64,000 nucleotides of DNA from Methylobacterium phyllostachyos (GTDB taxonomy: Bacteria; Pseudomonadota; Alphaproteobacteria; Rhizobiales; Beijerinckiaceae), in NCBI RefSeq assembly GCF_900103445.1, contig NZ_FNHS01000008.1:1-64000 (forward strand), given 5' to 3'. The position numbers and the translations under genes are program-made. The notes under the pieces were generated by a model. The model saw only the letters and a program-made list of their open reading frames with translations, made no database searches and was not told where the DNA came from. Below are positions 46,830-54,884 of this stretch, one piece after another. Every line of letters begins with the position of its first letter. The first letter of the stretch is position 1.

Positions 46830-48125
46830 ATGGCCCAGGCTGCGTTGTCCCGAACCGCGTACCGCGTCGCGGAGCCCGTGCGGACGGCGCCCCAGCGCAT
46901 CGTCTACGTGGAGACCCCCTACGATCCGGTCGCCCGCACCCGGGCGCCCTACCCCAGCGCCATGCGGCGCGCCCGCCGCCGGGCCCGGCTGACGGGGCTC
47001 ATCGGCCTGACGGCCGTGACCCTGGCCGGCTGGGCGATCCTCAGCCAGCCGCAGGGCCCCGGCCCTGCCGAGATCCCCGCGCTGCGGCCGGCCCTGGCCA
47101 CCGCGCCGCACGTGGCGCCGCAGCCGAACATCGCCTGGATGCTCGACCCCAGCCCCGCCCTGGGCTCGGCCGCGGCGACCGATTTCGGCAGCGTCGCGCT
47201 GCCGACCGCGTTTCAGGTTGCGGCATCCGAGCCGTCCCCGGCGGTCCGGGAGATCGCCCGGCAGGTCGCCCAGGCCGAGCAGATCAAAGCCGAGCAGATC
47301 AAGACCGAGCAGATCAAGGCCGACCGGATCCGGACCGCGCAGGCCGCGTCCGAGCCGGCGCCCGCGCCCCTGCGGCTCGCTGCCGCCGAGCCGACGCCCG
47401 CCGCGCTCGCCCCCACCCTGGTGCCGCTGCCGGTGGCCCGCCCGGCCGAGCTGCGGCCGCAGCCCGCGGCCCCGCGGGCCGCCCCGCCGGCTCGGGTCGC
47501 GGCCCGCGCCCTGCCCCGCACCCGCGACGTGTTCCGCGCCGCCATGGCGGAGGAGCCGTCCTTCTTCGAGAAGCTGTTCGGCGTCGGGGCCGCTGCGCCC
47601 CGGCAGGAGCCGCGTCAGGCCCTGGCCTATGCCAGCCCCGACACGCTGCCGCAGGCGGCCCCGCGCACCCGGATCAGCCCGGAGCCCGACTCGGTCGCCG
47701 GCACGGCGGTCTACGACATCACCGCCCGGACGGTGACGCTCCCCTCCGGCGAGGTGCTGGAAGCCCATTCCGGCCTCGGCGAGGCCATGGACAGCCCGCG
47801 CTTCGTCCATCTGCGCATGCGCGGCTCGACGCCGCCGGGCACCTACATGCTGACCAAGCGCGAGCGCCTGTTCCACGGGGTGCGCGCCATCCGCCTCACC
47901 CCGGTGGGCGGCAGCGGGTCGATCCACGGCCGCGACGGCCTGCTCGCTCACACCTACATGCTGCGCCAGCCCGGCGCCTCGAACGGCTGCGTCTCGTTCC
48001 GCGACTACAACCGCTTCCTCCAGGCCTTCCTGCGGGGCGAGGTCCGGCGCCTCGTGGTGGTGGCCGGCGACGGCGGCCTGTTCGGCCGGGTCGGCATGGG
48101 CGAGCGCGGGGGCGGGCGGGGCTGA
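46830..48125 (+). CDS. Membrane-anchored DUF2778/Tlde1-like protein with long Pro/Ala linker
   Basis: The 431-residue protein has an N-terminal cytoplasmic part, one transmembrane helix (about 54-72), a long Ala/Pro-rich periplasmic linker with a short repeat QIKAEQIKTEQIKADRI (150-166), and a C-terminal domain (about 320-420) with SIHGRDG and SNGCVSF. The His and Cys in these motifs match the catalytic pair of DUF2778/L,D-transpeptidase-like proteins, the fold of the Tlde1 effectors that cut or exchange peptidoglycan tetrapeptides. No secretion system or immunity gene is adjacent, so a housekeeping wall role is as likely as an antibacterial one. The ATG at 46830 is chosen over a frame from 46740. 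Confidence 0.75.
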   Translation: MAQAALSRTAYRVAEPVRTAPQRIVYVETPYDPVARTRAPYPSAMRRARRRARLTGLIGLTAVTLAGWAILSQPQGPGPAEIPALRPALATAPHVAPQPNIAWMLDPSPALGSAAATDFGSVALPTAFQVAASEPSPAVREIARQVAQAEQIKAEQIKTEQIKADRIRTAQAASEPAPAPLRLAAAEPTPAALAPTLVPLPVARPAELRPQPAAPRAAPPARVAARALPRTRDVFRAAMAEEPSFFEKLFGVGAAAPRQEPRQALAYASPDTLPQAAPRTRISPEPDSVAGTAVYDITARTVTLPSGEVLEAHSGLGEAMDSPRFVHLRMRGSTPPGTYMLTKRERLFHGVRAIRLTPVGGSGSIHGRDGLLAHTYMLRQPGASNGCVSFRDYNRFLQAFLRGEVRRLVVVAGDGGLFGRVGMGERGGGRG

Positions 48126-48237
48126 GACGATCGGCTGCGCCGAAAGTCGGAGGGGCGAACCGGGCGCGGCGGCTTTACGCGCCCGCCCAAGCCTGCCTTA
48201 ACGGGGCCAGACGCCAGCCCCCGACAAGAGGCACCCG

Positions 48238-49287
48238 ATGAAACTGCCCCGCCGCTTCTTCCAGCCGCTCGCCACCGGCGCCCCGGCCCCGTTCCGCGAT
48301 CTGCCGGTGCGGCTGGAGCGGATGATCCACTTCGTGCCGCCGCACAACGACAAGGTCCGCGCCCGGGTGCCGGAGCTCGCCGGCACGGTCGACGTGGTTT
48401 TGGGCAACCTGGAGGACGCGGTCCCCGCCGACCAGAAGGAGGCGGCCCGCAAGGGCTTCGTCGCCATGGCGCAGGCCACCGATTTCGCCGCCACCGGCAC
48501 CGGCCTCTGGACCCGGATCAACGCCCTCAACTCGCCCTGGATCTTGGACGACCTGTTCACGATCGTGGCCGAGGTCGGCAACAAGCTCGACGTCGTGATG
48601 GTGCCCAAGGTCGAGGGGCCCTGGGACATCCACTACATCGACCAATTGCTCGCCCAGCTCGAGGCGCGCCACGGGGTGACGAAGCCGATCCTGGTCCACG
48701 CGATCCTGGAGACCGCCGAGGGCGTGGCCAATGTCGACGCCATCGCGTCGGCCTCGCCGCGGATGCACGGGATGAGCCTCGGCCCGGCGGATCTCGCGGC
48801 GTCGCGCGGCATGAAGACCACCCGGGTCGGCGGCGGCCATCCGGATTACCGGGTGCTCAGCGATCCCGCGGGCGACGCGCCCCGGGCGGCGGCGCAGCAG
48901 GATCTCTGGCACTACACGATCGCCAAGATGGTCGATGCCTGCATGGCGAACGGCATCAAGGCCTTCTACGGCCCGTTCGGCGATTTCTCCGATGGCGATG
49001 CCTGCGAGGCGCAGTTCCGCAACGCCTTCCTGATGGGCTGCGCCGGCGCCTGGACGCTGCATCCGAGCCAGGTGGCGATCGCCAAGAAAGTCTTCGCCCC
49101 GGACCCGGCCGAGGTGGCCTTCGCGGCCCGGATCGTCGCCGCGATGCCGGACGGCACCGGCGCCGTGATGCTCGACGGCAAGATGCAGGACGACGCCACG
49201 TGGAAGCAGGCCAAGGTCATCGTGGATCTGGCCAAGCTCGTCGCCGCGAAGGACCCGGAGCTGGCGGCTGTGTATCAGCTGGGGTGA
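48238..49287 (+). CDS. HpcH/HpaI-fold CoA-ester lyase, malyl-CoA/methylmalyl-CoA lyase type
   Basis: The 349-residue protein has the CitE-like (beta/alpha)8 fold. Visible Mg-site and substrate stretches are [12 protein letters not shown] near 57-68, [21 protein letters not shown] (Glu ligand) and [14 protein letters not shown] near the C-terminus, then [13 protein letters not shown]. These match malyl-CoA/beta-methylmalyl-CoA lyases of the serine and ethylmalonyl-CoA pathways used in methylotrophic metabolism. It lacks close similarity to the shorter serine-cycle MclA and looks like a paralog, so the exact substrate (malyl-CoA, methylmalyl-CoA or citramalyl-CoA) is open. No other serine-cycle gene is near. 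Confidence 0.82.
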   Translation: MKLPRRFFQPLATGAPAPFRDLPVRLERMIHFVPPHNDKVRARVPELAGTVDVVLGNLEDAVPADQKEAARKGFVAMAQATDFAATGTGLWTRINALNSPWILDDLFTIVAEVGNKLDVVMVPKVEGPWDIHYIDQLLAQLEARHGVTKPILVHAILETAEGVANVDAIASASPRMHGMSLGPADLAASRGMKTTRVGGGHPDYRVLSDPAGDAPRAAAQQDLWHYTIAKMVDACMANGIKAFYGPFGDFSDGDACEAQFRNAFLMGCAGAWTLHPSQVAIAKKVFAPDPAEVAFAARIVAAMPDGTGAVMLDGKMQDDATWKQAKVIVDLAKLVAAKDPELAAVYQLG

Positions 49288-49714
49288 GCGGGGGGTGGGC
49301 TCGCGAGGCTCGCTCTCCCGTGCTGGCTTGCGGATCACTCATCAAATCCGGACACGCCGGTCCAGGACCGAGCGCGGGTCCCCTCTCCCGTGCGGGAGAG
49401 GGATAGGGTGAGGGATCAGGTCTGTCCGGATGAGGCGTGACCTGACCCCGCGTCGATGGCGTGCCCTATCCTGAGCGTTCTCGTCCCTCACCCCAACCCT
49501 CTCCCGCACGGGAGAGGGGGCAGGTCGCGGTCCGTCATCGACGCCGGTGTTCACCTGGGATCTATGAGTATCGTCACCCCACAGGCGAGGGGACCTGCGC
49601 GCTGTTCGGAACGGGTGGCGCCATGGGCGCCGGATAGGTCATCGGGATCAGGCTCGCGCAAGCTGGGACACCGTATCACCCCTGGATCCGCAACTGCGTT
49701 GCCGGAGCCAAGCG
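49288..49714. other. Intergenic region holding the left 153-bp inverted repeat
   Basis: Apart from the repeat (49370-49522) this stretch contains no recognisable gene. It separates the CoA-ester lyase gene from the DUF559 gene, both on the plus strand. Confidence 0.5.
49370..49522. repeat. 153-bp inverted repeat, left copy
   Basis: The 153-bp segment begins gagcgcgggtcccctctccc and ends in ggagagggggca. Its reverse complement recurs at 53385-53537 with only scattered mismatches. Inside it, short self-complementary ends (CCCTCTCCCG...CGGGAGAGGG) form hairpins, so it resembles an intergenic mobile palindrome. Confidence 0.88.
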
Positions 49715-50068
49715 GTGACCCGATCCATCCCGCGAGCCCGCCACCTGCGTCGCACGCAGACGTCGGCCGAGGCCAAGCTCTGGCGCGTGGTGCGCAACCG
49801 CGCGCTCAACGGCTGGAAGTTCCGCCGTCAGCACCCGATCGACCAGTTCATCGTCGACTTCGTCTGCACCGAGGCCAAACTCATCGTCGAAGTCGATGGG
49901 GCGACGCATTCCACGACGGCCGAGATTGCCCGGGATGCCGAGCGGACCAAGCACATCGAAGCCTGCGGCTTCACCCTGCTGCGCATCACGAATACGGACA
50001 TCCATGAGAATCGCGACGGCGTGCGCGAAACGATCCTCGCGGCCCTCGAACGCCGCAATACCGTGTGA
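49715..50068 (+). CDS. DUF559 (Vsr/endonuclease-fold) protein
   Basis: The 117-residue protein matches the DUF559 pattern: LRRTQTSAEAKLWRVVRNR, then WKFRRQHPIDQFIVDFVCTEAKLIVEVDG and FTLLRITNTDIHEN. The VDFVC...LIVEVDG acidic set is like the PD-(D/E)xK nuclease fold of Vsr, but catalytic activity of these small proteins is not established. The GTG at 49715 opens the frame. It is the first gene inside the inverted-repeat-bounded segment. Confidence 0.85.
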   Translation: MTRSIPRARHLRRTQTSAEAKLWRVVRNRALNGWKFRRQHPIDQFIVDFVCTEAKLIVEVDGATHSTTAEIARDAERTKHIEACGFTLLRITNTDIHENRDGVRETILAALERRNTV

Positions 50069-51052
50069 TCACGCCCCGAATCGCGCCCGGTACTCCTGCG
50101 GCGTCGCCGCGACATGCCGTAAAAAGCTCCGCCGCATCGTCTCCTCGGAGCCGAAGCCGCAAACCTGAGCGATGCGCTTCACCGGCTGCGTGGTCTCGGC
50201 GAGCGCCCGCCGGGCCGCCTCGACCCGCAGGCGCTCCACGGCCTTGGCCGGGGCGAGGCCGGTCGCCTCGCGATAGTGCCGGCTGAGGCTGCGTTCGCTC
50301 ATCCCCGCCGCCGCAGCCAGCGCCGGCAGCGAGAGATCGCCCGACAGGTTCTCCGTGATGTAGGCATGCAGCCGCCCGAACCGCTCCTCCCCCGCCTGGA
50401 GCGCCAGCACCGCGCTGAACTGCGCTTGGCCCCCCGGACGCTTCAGGAACATCACGAGGTGGCGGGCCACCGCCAGGGCGATCGGCCGACCCAGATCCGC
50501 CTCGACCAGTGCGAGCGCCAGGTCGATCCCCGCCGTGACCCCCGCCGAGGACCAGACCGGGCCGTCGCGCACGAAGATCGGGTCCGGCTCGACCCGGATC
50601 CGGGGATAGCGCGCCGCCAGCGCCGCGCAATGCTGCCAGTGGGTCACGGCCCGCCGCCCGTCGAGGAGCCCGGCCGCGCCCAGCAGGAACGCCCCGGTGC
50701 AGACCGAGGCGACCCGGCGCGCCCGGCCGGCCCGCGCCCGCACCCAGGCGACCAGTTCTGCATCGTCGCAGGCCGCCAGGACGCCGGGGCCACCCGCGAT
50801 CACCAGGGTGTCGACCAGCGTGTCGTCGCCCGGCAGCGGCTCGGCCACCAGCCGTAGGCCCGCCGAGGCTGTCAGGTTCGGCTCGCCCGCCGCGATCACC
50901 CGCGGTGCGTAAGGTTGGCCGACCCCACCCCGCTCGTTGGCGGTGGCAAAGACCTGGAGCGGCCCCGCGACGTCGAGGAGCTGCACCGCCGGGAACGCCA
51001 GAACCTCCACGACCCGTGGGGCATCTGGCGGAAAACGAGGGCTCTTTGTCAT
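50069..51052 (-). CDS. GlxA-family transcriptional regulator (DJ-1/PfpI + AraC HTH)
   Basis: The 327-residue protein has an N-terminal DJ-1/PfpI-like domain (about 10-185), with VASVCTGAFLLGAAGLLDG bearing the nucleophile-elbow Cys. It ends in an AraC-type double helix-turn-helix (about 230-325: LSLPALAAAAGMSERSLSRHYREATG and RIAQVCGFGSEETMRRSFLRH). Such regulators control catabolic genes and may bind metabolites through the DJ-1 domain. The ATG at 51052 is preferred over a GTG at 51091. It is divergent from a DJ-1/PfpI enzyme gene 53 bp away, a likely target. Confidence 0.9.
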   Translation of the reverse strand: MTKSPRFPPDAPRVVEVLAFPAVQLLDVAGPLQVFATANERGGVGQPYAPRVIAAGEPNLTASAGLRLVAEPLPGDDTLVDTLVIAGGPGVLAACDDAELVAWVRARAGRARRVASVCTGAFLLGAAGLLDGRRAVTHWQHCAALAARYPRIRVEPDPIFVRDGPVWSSAGVTAGIDLALALVEADLGRPIALAVARHLVMFLKRPGGQAQFSAVLALQAGEERFGRLHAYITENLSGDLSLPALAAAAGMSERSLSRHYREATGLAPAKAVERLRVEAARRALAETTQPVKRIAQVCGFGSEETMRRSFLRHVAATPQEYRARFGA

Positions 51053-51105
51053 TCGTGCCAGAGCGTGACGCGGTAGGGTAGCCCTGTCCACCCCGGAGGT
51101 TACCG

Positions 51106-51846
51106 ATGATTCCGCCCGACACCCATCTGCAGATCGGCTCGCTCCTGTTCGAGGGGCTCGACCAGATCGACCTCACCGGCCCGTTCGAGATCCTGGCCCG
51201 GATCCCGAACAGCACCTACCGGATCTACGCGGCCACCCCCGATCCGGTGCGCGACGTGCGCGGCCTGCGGATCCTGCCGGACGCGACCCTCGCCGAGGCG
51301 CCCCGGCTCGACGTGCTCCACGTTCCGGGCGGCCAGGGCCAGGAGGCGCTGATGCGCGATCCGGCCGTGCTCGGCTGGATCCGGCAGCAGGCGGCCGGCG
51401 CCACCCACATCCTCTCGGTCTGCACCGGCGCGCTGATCCTCGGGGCGGCGGGCCTTCTGGTCGGGCGCCGGGCCACGACCTACTGGAACGCGGTCCATCT
51501 CCTGCCCTTCTTCGGGGCCGAGCCGGTGGATGCGCGGGTGGTGATCGACCGCGACGGCGAGGAGCGCAGCTGGGTGTTCGCGGCTGGCGTGACCGCGGGG
51601 ATCGACGGCGCCTTGCAACTGGCCGCCGAGCTGCGCGGCGAGGAGGCCGCCCGGGGGATCCAGCTCGGGATGCAATACGCCCCCGAGCCGCCCTTCGACA
51701 GCGGCACCCCCCGGACGGCACCGCCCGCCATCGTGGAGGCCACGCGGGCGCGCGCCGCCGATCTCACCGCCCGGCGCGAGGCCACCGCGCGGGCGATCGC
51801 GGCCGAACTCGGCATCCGGACCCCGGAACCTGTGCCCGCCCGGTGA
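51106..51846 (+). CDS. DJ-1/PfpI-family protein, isonitrile hydratase-like
   Basis: The 246-residue protein is a DJ-1/PfpI fold with LDQIDLTGPFEIL near 20-30 and the nucleophile Cys in LSVCTGALILGAAGLLVGRRATTYW near 105-128. These match isonitrile hydratase (InhA) and related enzymes. It has an added C-terminal helical part (IVEATRARAADLTARREAT). GGAGG lies just upstream of the ATG at 51106. It is divergent from the GlxA-type regulator, and both share the DJ-1 fold, so the pair is probably a regulator and its enzyme. Confidence 0.85.
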   Translation: MIPPDTHLQIGSLLFEGLDQIDLTGPFEILARIPNSTYRIYAATPDPVRDVRGLRILPDATLAEAPRLDVLHVPGGQGQEALMRDPAVLGWIRQQAAGATHILSVCTGALILGAAGLLVGRRATTYWNAVHLLPFFGAEPVDARVVIDRDGEERSWVFAAGVTAGIDGALQLAAELRGEEAARGIQLGMQYAPEPPFDSGTPRTAPPAIVEATRARAADLTARREATARAIAAELGIRTPEPVPAR

Positions 51847-51893
51847 CAGGCCCCGCCATCGGTCCTATCTGTCCCCTCTGGACGGACTGAACC

Positions 51894-52232
51894 ATGACGG
51901 ACGTAACCCTGAGAACCGCGAAATTCGCCATCGGCGCCGTGGTGCGCCACCGGATCTACCCCTTCCGGGGCGTCGTGTTCGACGTCGACCCGGTCTTCGA
52001 CAACACCGAGGAATGGTGGCTGTCGATCCCCGAGGAGGTCCGGCCGCGCAAGGACCAGCCGTTCTACCACCTGCTGGCCGAGAACGCCGAGACCGAGTAC
52101 GTCGCTTACGTGTCGGAGCAGAACCTCGTGCCCGACACGTCGGGCGAGGCCCTGCGCCATGCCGGCATCGCCGAGATGTTCGTGCGCGACGATGCCGGCG
52201 CCTACCGGATGCGCGCCCGGGCCACGAACTGA
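51894..52232 (+). CDS. hspQ: Heat shock protein HspQ (hemimethylated-DNA-binding-like fold)
   Basis: The 112-residue protein has the YccV/HspQ pattern: KFAIGAVVRHRIYPFRGVVFDVDPVF, then IPEEVRPRKDQPFYHLLAENAETEYVAYVSEQNLV. In E. coli HspQ affects DnaA stability and acts as a Lon specificity factor. The ATG at 51894 starts the conserved region closely. It follows the DJ-1 gene by 47 bp and precedes the DUF4424 gene. Confidence 0.93.
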   Translation: MTDVTLRTAKFAIGAVVRHRIYPFRGVVFDVDPVFDNTEEWWLSIPEEVRPRKDQPFYHLLAENAETEYVAYVSEQNLVPDTSGEALRHAGIAEMFVRDDAGAYRMRARATN

Positions 52233-52316
52233 GCGGGCGCGGCCTCCGTAAGCTCCCGGCAAGACCGGAGCGGTAGCCTCGTGCGACGGCTGGTGCCGTT
52301 GCACGAACCCGCCGCC

Positions 52317-53309
52317 ATGGTCGCCCCATCCCGAAAAGCCGCCGCCCTGCTCCTCGCCGCCGGCCTGCTCAGTGCCCCGGCACGGGCGAACGACAGCGCC
52401 TCCGAACTCAACGCCGGCGGCCTGGTCCTCGTGCCGGAGCCGGGCATCGCGCTGGCGAGCGAGGATCTGTCGATCAGCCGCGAGCGGATCGACGTGGCCT
52501 ACGTGTTCCGCAATCAGACAAACACGCCGCGCACGGTGCGGATCGCCTTTCCGCTGCCGCCGATCGACGGCCGCCTGCTCAGTTTCTCCGCCCTCAAGCT
52601 GCCGCAGCCCGAGGAGGCGAACTTCGTCGGGTTCACCGTGACGGTGGATGGCCGGCCGGTCGAGCCGGAACTGGAGGAGCGCGCCTTCGTGGGCGAGCGC
52701 GAGGTGACCGACCTGCTGCGTCGCCTCGGCATGCCGCTCAATCCGCTGCGCTTCACCGAGCTGGAAACCGCCCAGAAGCGGATCGACAAGGCCACCTGGG
52801 CGGAACTGGTCAAGGCCGGCCTGTTCCCCGATGCCGAGGGCATGACCGAGGGGCTCTGGCGCAGCGAGGCGAAGTTCTTCTGGTCGCAGACCTTCCCGCC
52901 CGGGCAGGATGTCCGGATCGCGCACAGCTACGCCCCGGTGAACGGATTCCACTGCCTCGATCTCAAGGAAGCGTCCCGCGCCGGCTACCGCGCGACCTAC
53001 TGCCTGGACGATGCGGGGCTCGCGGCGATCCGGCGTCTGCACGCCAAGGCGCCGAGCGAGAGCGGCCACCTGCGGGCCTTCGTAGTGCCCTACATCGTGA
53101 CCACGGCGCGCAACTGGGCGGCGCCGATCGGGCGCTTCACCCTGACGGTGGACAAGGGGAATCCGGAGGCGGTGGTGAGCTTCTGCCGTACGGGGATCCG
53201 GAAGATCGGTCCGACCACCTTCCGCTGGGAGGCCCAGGATTATGTGCCGGACCAGGATCTACGGGTGCTGTTCGTGTTGCCCGGGCCAGGGCCGACCGGG
53301 ATCCGGTAG
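52317..53309 (+). CDS. DUF4424 secreted protein
   Basis: The 330-residue protein has a signal peptide (AALLLAAGLLSAPARA, cleavage near residue 25) and a beta-rich mature domain with NDSASELNAGGLVL near 26-40 and RNQTNTPRTVRIAFPLPP, matching DUF4424. It likely acts in the periplasm; the function is not known. The ATG at 52317 gives the signal peptide a correct n-region; a GTG at 52281 would add twelve residues. It ends 75 bp before the right inverted repeat. Confidence 0.85.
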   Translation: MVAPSRKAAALLLAAGLLSAPARANDSASELNAGGLVLVPEPGIALASEDLSISRERIDVAYVFRNQTNTPRTVRIAFPLPPIDGRLLSFSALKLPQPEEANFVGFTVTVDGRPVEPELEERAFVGEREVTDLLRRLGMPLNPLRFTELETAQKRIDKATWAELVKAGLFPDAEGMTEGLWRSEAKFFWSQTFPPGQDVRIAHSYAPVNGFHCLDLKEASRAGYRATYCLDDAGLAAIRRLHAKAPSESGHLRAFVVPYIVTTARNWAAPIGRFTLTVDKGNPEAVVSFCRTGIRKIGPTTFRWEAQDYVPDQDLRVLFVLPGPGPTGIR

Positions 53310-53384
53310 GGCGTCCTCTCTCCCGGTGGGCCACGCTGTTTACAGGCCAGCGTCGGACGCCGCCGTCGGCGACAGAGCGTGACG

Positions 53385-53537
53385 TGCCCCCTCTCCCGTG
53401 CGGGAGAGGGTTGGGGTGAGGGAGGAGAACGCTCAGGATAGGGCACGCTGTCGGCGCGCGGTCAGGTCACGCCTCATCCGGACAGACCTGATCCCTCACC
53501 CTGCCCCTCTCCCGCACGCGAGAGGGGACCCGCGCTC
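53385..53537. repeat. 153-bp inverted repeat, right copy
   Basis: Reverse complement of the segment at 49370-49522, with scattered mismatches and the same length of 153 bp. The pair faces each other across about 3.9 kb containing DUF559, the GlxA/DJ-1 divergent pair, hspQ and the DUF4424 gene. Confidence 0.88.
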
Positions 53538-53624
53538 CGTTCTGCAGCCCTGTCGCCGCGTGCGACGTCTATCTAAGTCCACGAGGTCGCCGGGGAGAAA
53601 GCCGCGCATCCCCCGCAAACGCGA

Positions 53625-53650
53625 AGGGCCGGACCTCGCGGCCCGGCCCT
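53625..53650. terminator. Possible hairpin terminator between convergent genes
   Basis: The 8-bp stem AGGGCCGG/CCGGCCCT with a 10-base loop lies just downstream of the IalB-like gene's stop (minus strand). It lacks a clear U-tract on the transcript side, so it is a weak terminator candidate. Confidence 0.4.
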
Positions 53651-53676
53651 CCAAAAACTTCGACCCTGCGGCCGAC

Positions 53677-54438
53677 TTACTTGGCGGCCGGGGCGCCGGC
53701 GGCCGGGGCGGCGCCGCCCTGCTGCTCGAGCTTCTTGCGCATGTCCTCGGAGCGCTTCTCCAGCTCAGCCTGGAGCTTCTTCTGCTGCTCCTCCAGCACC
53801 TTCGGGTCGATCGCCGGGCCGTCGAAGGCCTTGCCGAAGCCCGCCAGCGGCACCGCGAAGGTGACCTCGCGCTGGGTCTGGTTCTGGACCGAGACGTTGA
53901 GGGTCGTGCCCTTCTTCATCGCCGCGATCACGCCGGCATCGACGCCCCCAGCCTCGGCGAAGCAGCCGTTCGGGAAGCAGACCGCGAAGCGGCCGGCCGT
54001 GGCGGCCTGGTTGTCGACGTTGAAGCGGATGCCCGGCTGCAGCAGCAGGCCGAGCGGCAGCAGGTAGCGCACCACGCGCACCTCCTGCTTCTGGGCTGGG
54101 TTCTTCATCTCGTAGACCGCCACCGCCAGCACCGGCTGGCCCTGGTCGGACACGAAGTCGCGGGTCGTGTAGCAGATGTCGGTGCCCGAGCCCTGGTCCT
54201 TGCCGCAGACCTTGGTCCAGTCGGCCTGGCTCGGCTCGGACTTCACCGTCACGATCTGCGGGCCGGTCTGGGCCGCCGTGTTGGCGGCGGGGGTGCCCGG
54301 CGCGGTCGGCGCCGGCGCGGTCGGCGCGGGGGCCGCGGGCTTCTTCGGCTGCGCCAGGACCGGGGCGGCCGCGAGGCCGAGGCCCGCGAGACCGAGGAGG
54401 GCGGCGCGCGCGAGCGTCGCGGGGCGGGTGAAGGACAT
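53677..54438 (-). CDS. IalB-like invasion-associated locus B family protein
   Basis: The 253-residue exported protein has a signal peptide (ARAALLGLAGLGLAAAPVLA, cleavage near residue 29), an Ala/Pro/Lys-rich linker (30-60) and an IalB-type beta domain (61-210) with DWTKVCGKDQGSGTDICYTTRDF and FPNGCFAEAGGV. The paired cysteines suggest disulfides. The C-terminal tail is a charged helix (EEQQKKLQAELEKRSEDMRKKLEQQ) that could be coiled coil. In Methylobacterium such proteins are common and are not known to act in invasion. The ATG at 54438 follows AAGGGG. Confidence 0.85.
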   Translation of the reverse strand: MSFTRPATLARAALLGLAGLGLAAAPVLAQPKKPAAPAPTAPAPTAPGTPAANTAAQTGPQIVTVKSEPSQADWTKVCGKDQGSGTDICYTTRDFVSDQGQPVLAVAVYEMKNPAQKQEVRVVRYLLPLGLLLQPGIRFNVDNQAATAGRFAVCFPNGCFAEAGGVDAGVIAAMKKGTTLNVSVQNQTQREVTFAVPLAGFGKAFDGPAIDPKVLEEQQKKLQAELEKRSEDMRKKLEQQGGAAPAAGAPAAK

Positions 54439-54884
54439 CGGCTCTGACCCCTTGGAAGCGATACGGTGTGACGGGTTGATGCGGAGCCGGCCTGGCGGCC
54501 GGTCCGCCGGACCGTCCGGATGCGCGCCGCCGTGGCGTGCCCCCCGGAGCTCCGGATGAAACAGTCCGGCCATCGGAGGAGACGGCGCCCGACTGCGCGC
54601 ATCTCCCGCCCCGGCGGCCGGGCGGCCTGCCTTTCCCCTGGAATGAGGCGAAGGCATGACACCGCGGCTTGACACCACGGCACGGCGGGCAGGTGATACC
54701 CTCCGGGCCGCGGCCGGCCCCCGATAGGCTCCCGCCCGCTTGGCCGCAAGCGCGACGTCGCACGAGCGCGTGATCGGCGCACGTCCTCGGCCCGGTGGCG
54801 GCGGCCGGAGCCGGCTGTTGCTCAGCGGTCTTAGCGGTCGGTTAACCGTAATCGGCCGAGCATGCCGGCGGTTCTGCAGTATCG
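54439..54884. other. Intergenic region between divergent IalB-like and adenylate-forming-like genes
   Basis: No gene is seen in this 446-bp, very GC-rich stretch; all frames give Arg/Pro/Gly-rich translations. A perfect 10-bp palindrome CGGTTAACCG lies at 54839-54848, close upstream of the plus-strand gene, and could be regulatory. Confidence 0.45.

Larger units (their letters stand above)
53310..53676. other. Convergent intergenic region with the right 153-bp inverted repeat and a hairpin
   Basis: It lies between DUF4424 (plus) and the IalB-like gene (minus). It contains the repeat at 53385-53537 and a further hairpin AGGGCCGG/CCGGCCCT (53625-53632 and 53643-53650). No gene is seen. Confidence 0.6.

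Noticed and set aside
49370..53537. Composite transposon bounded by the inverted repeats
   Set aside because: No transposase gene lies inside or beside the repeats and no target-site duplication was visible, so only an inverted-repeat-bounded segment is claimed.
54249..54782. Minus-strand frame upstream of the IalB-like gene
   Set aside because: Very Arg/Pro-rich, overlaps the IalB-like gene in another frame and has no ribosome site or domain.
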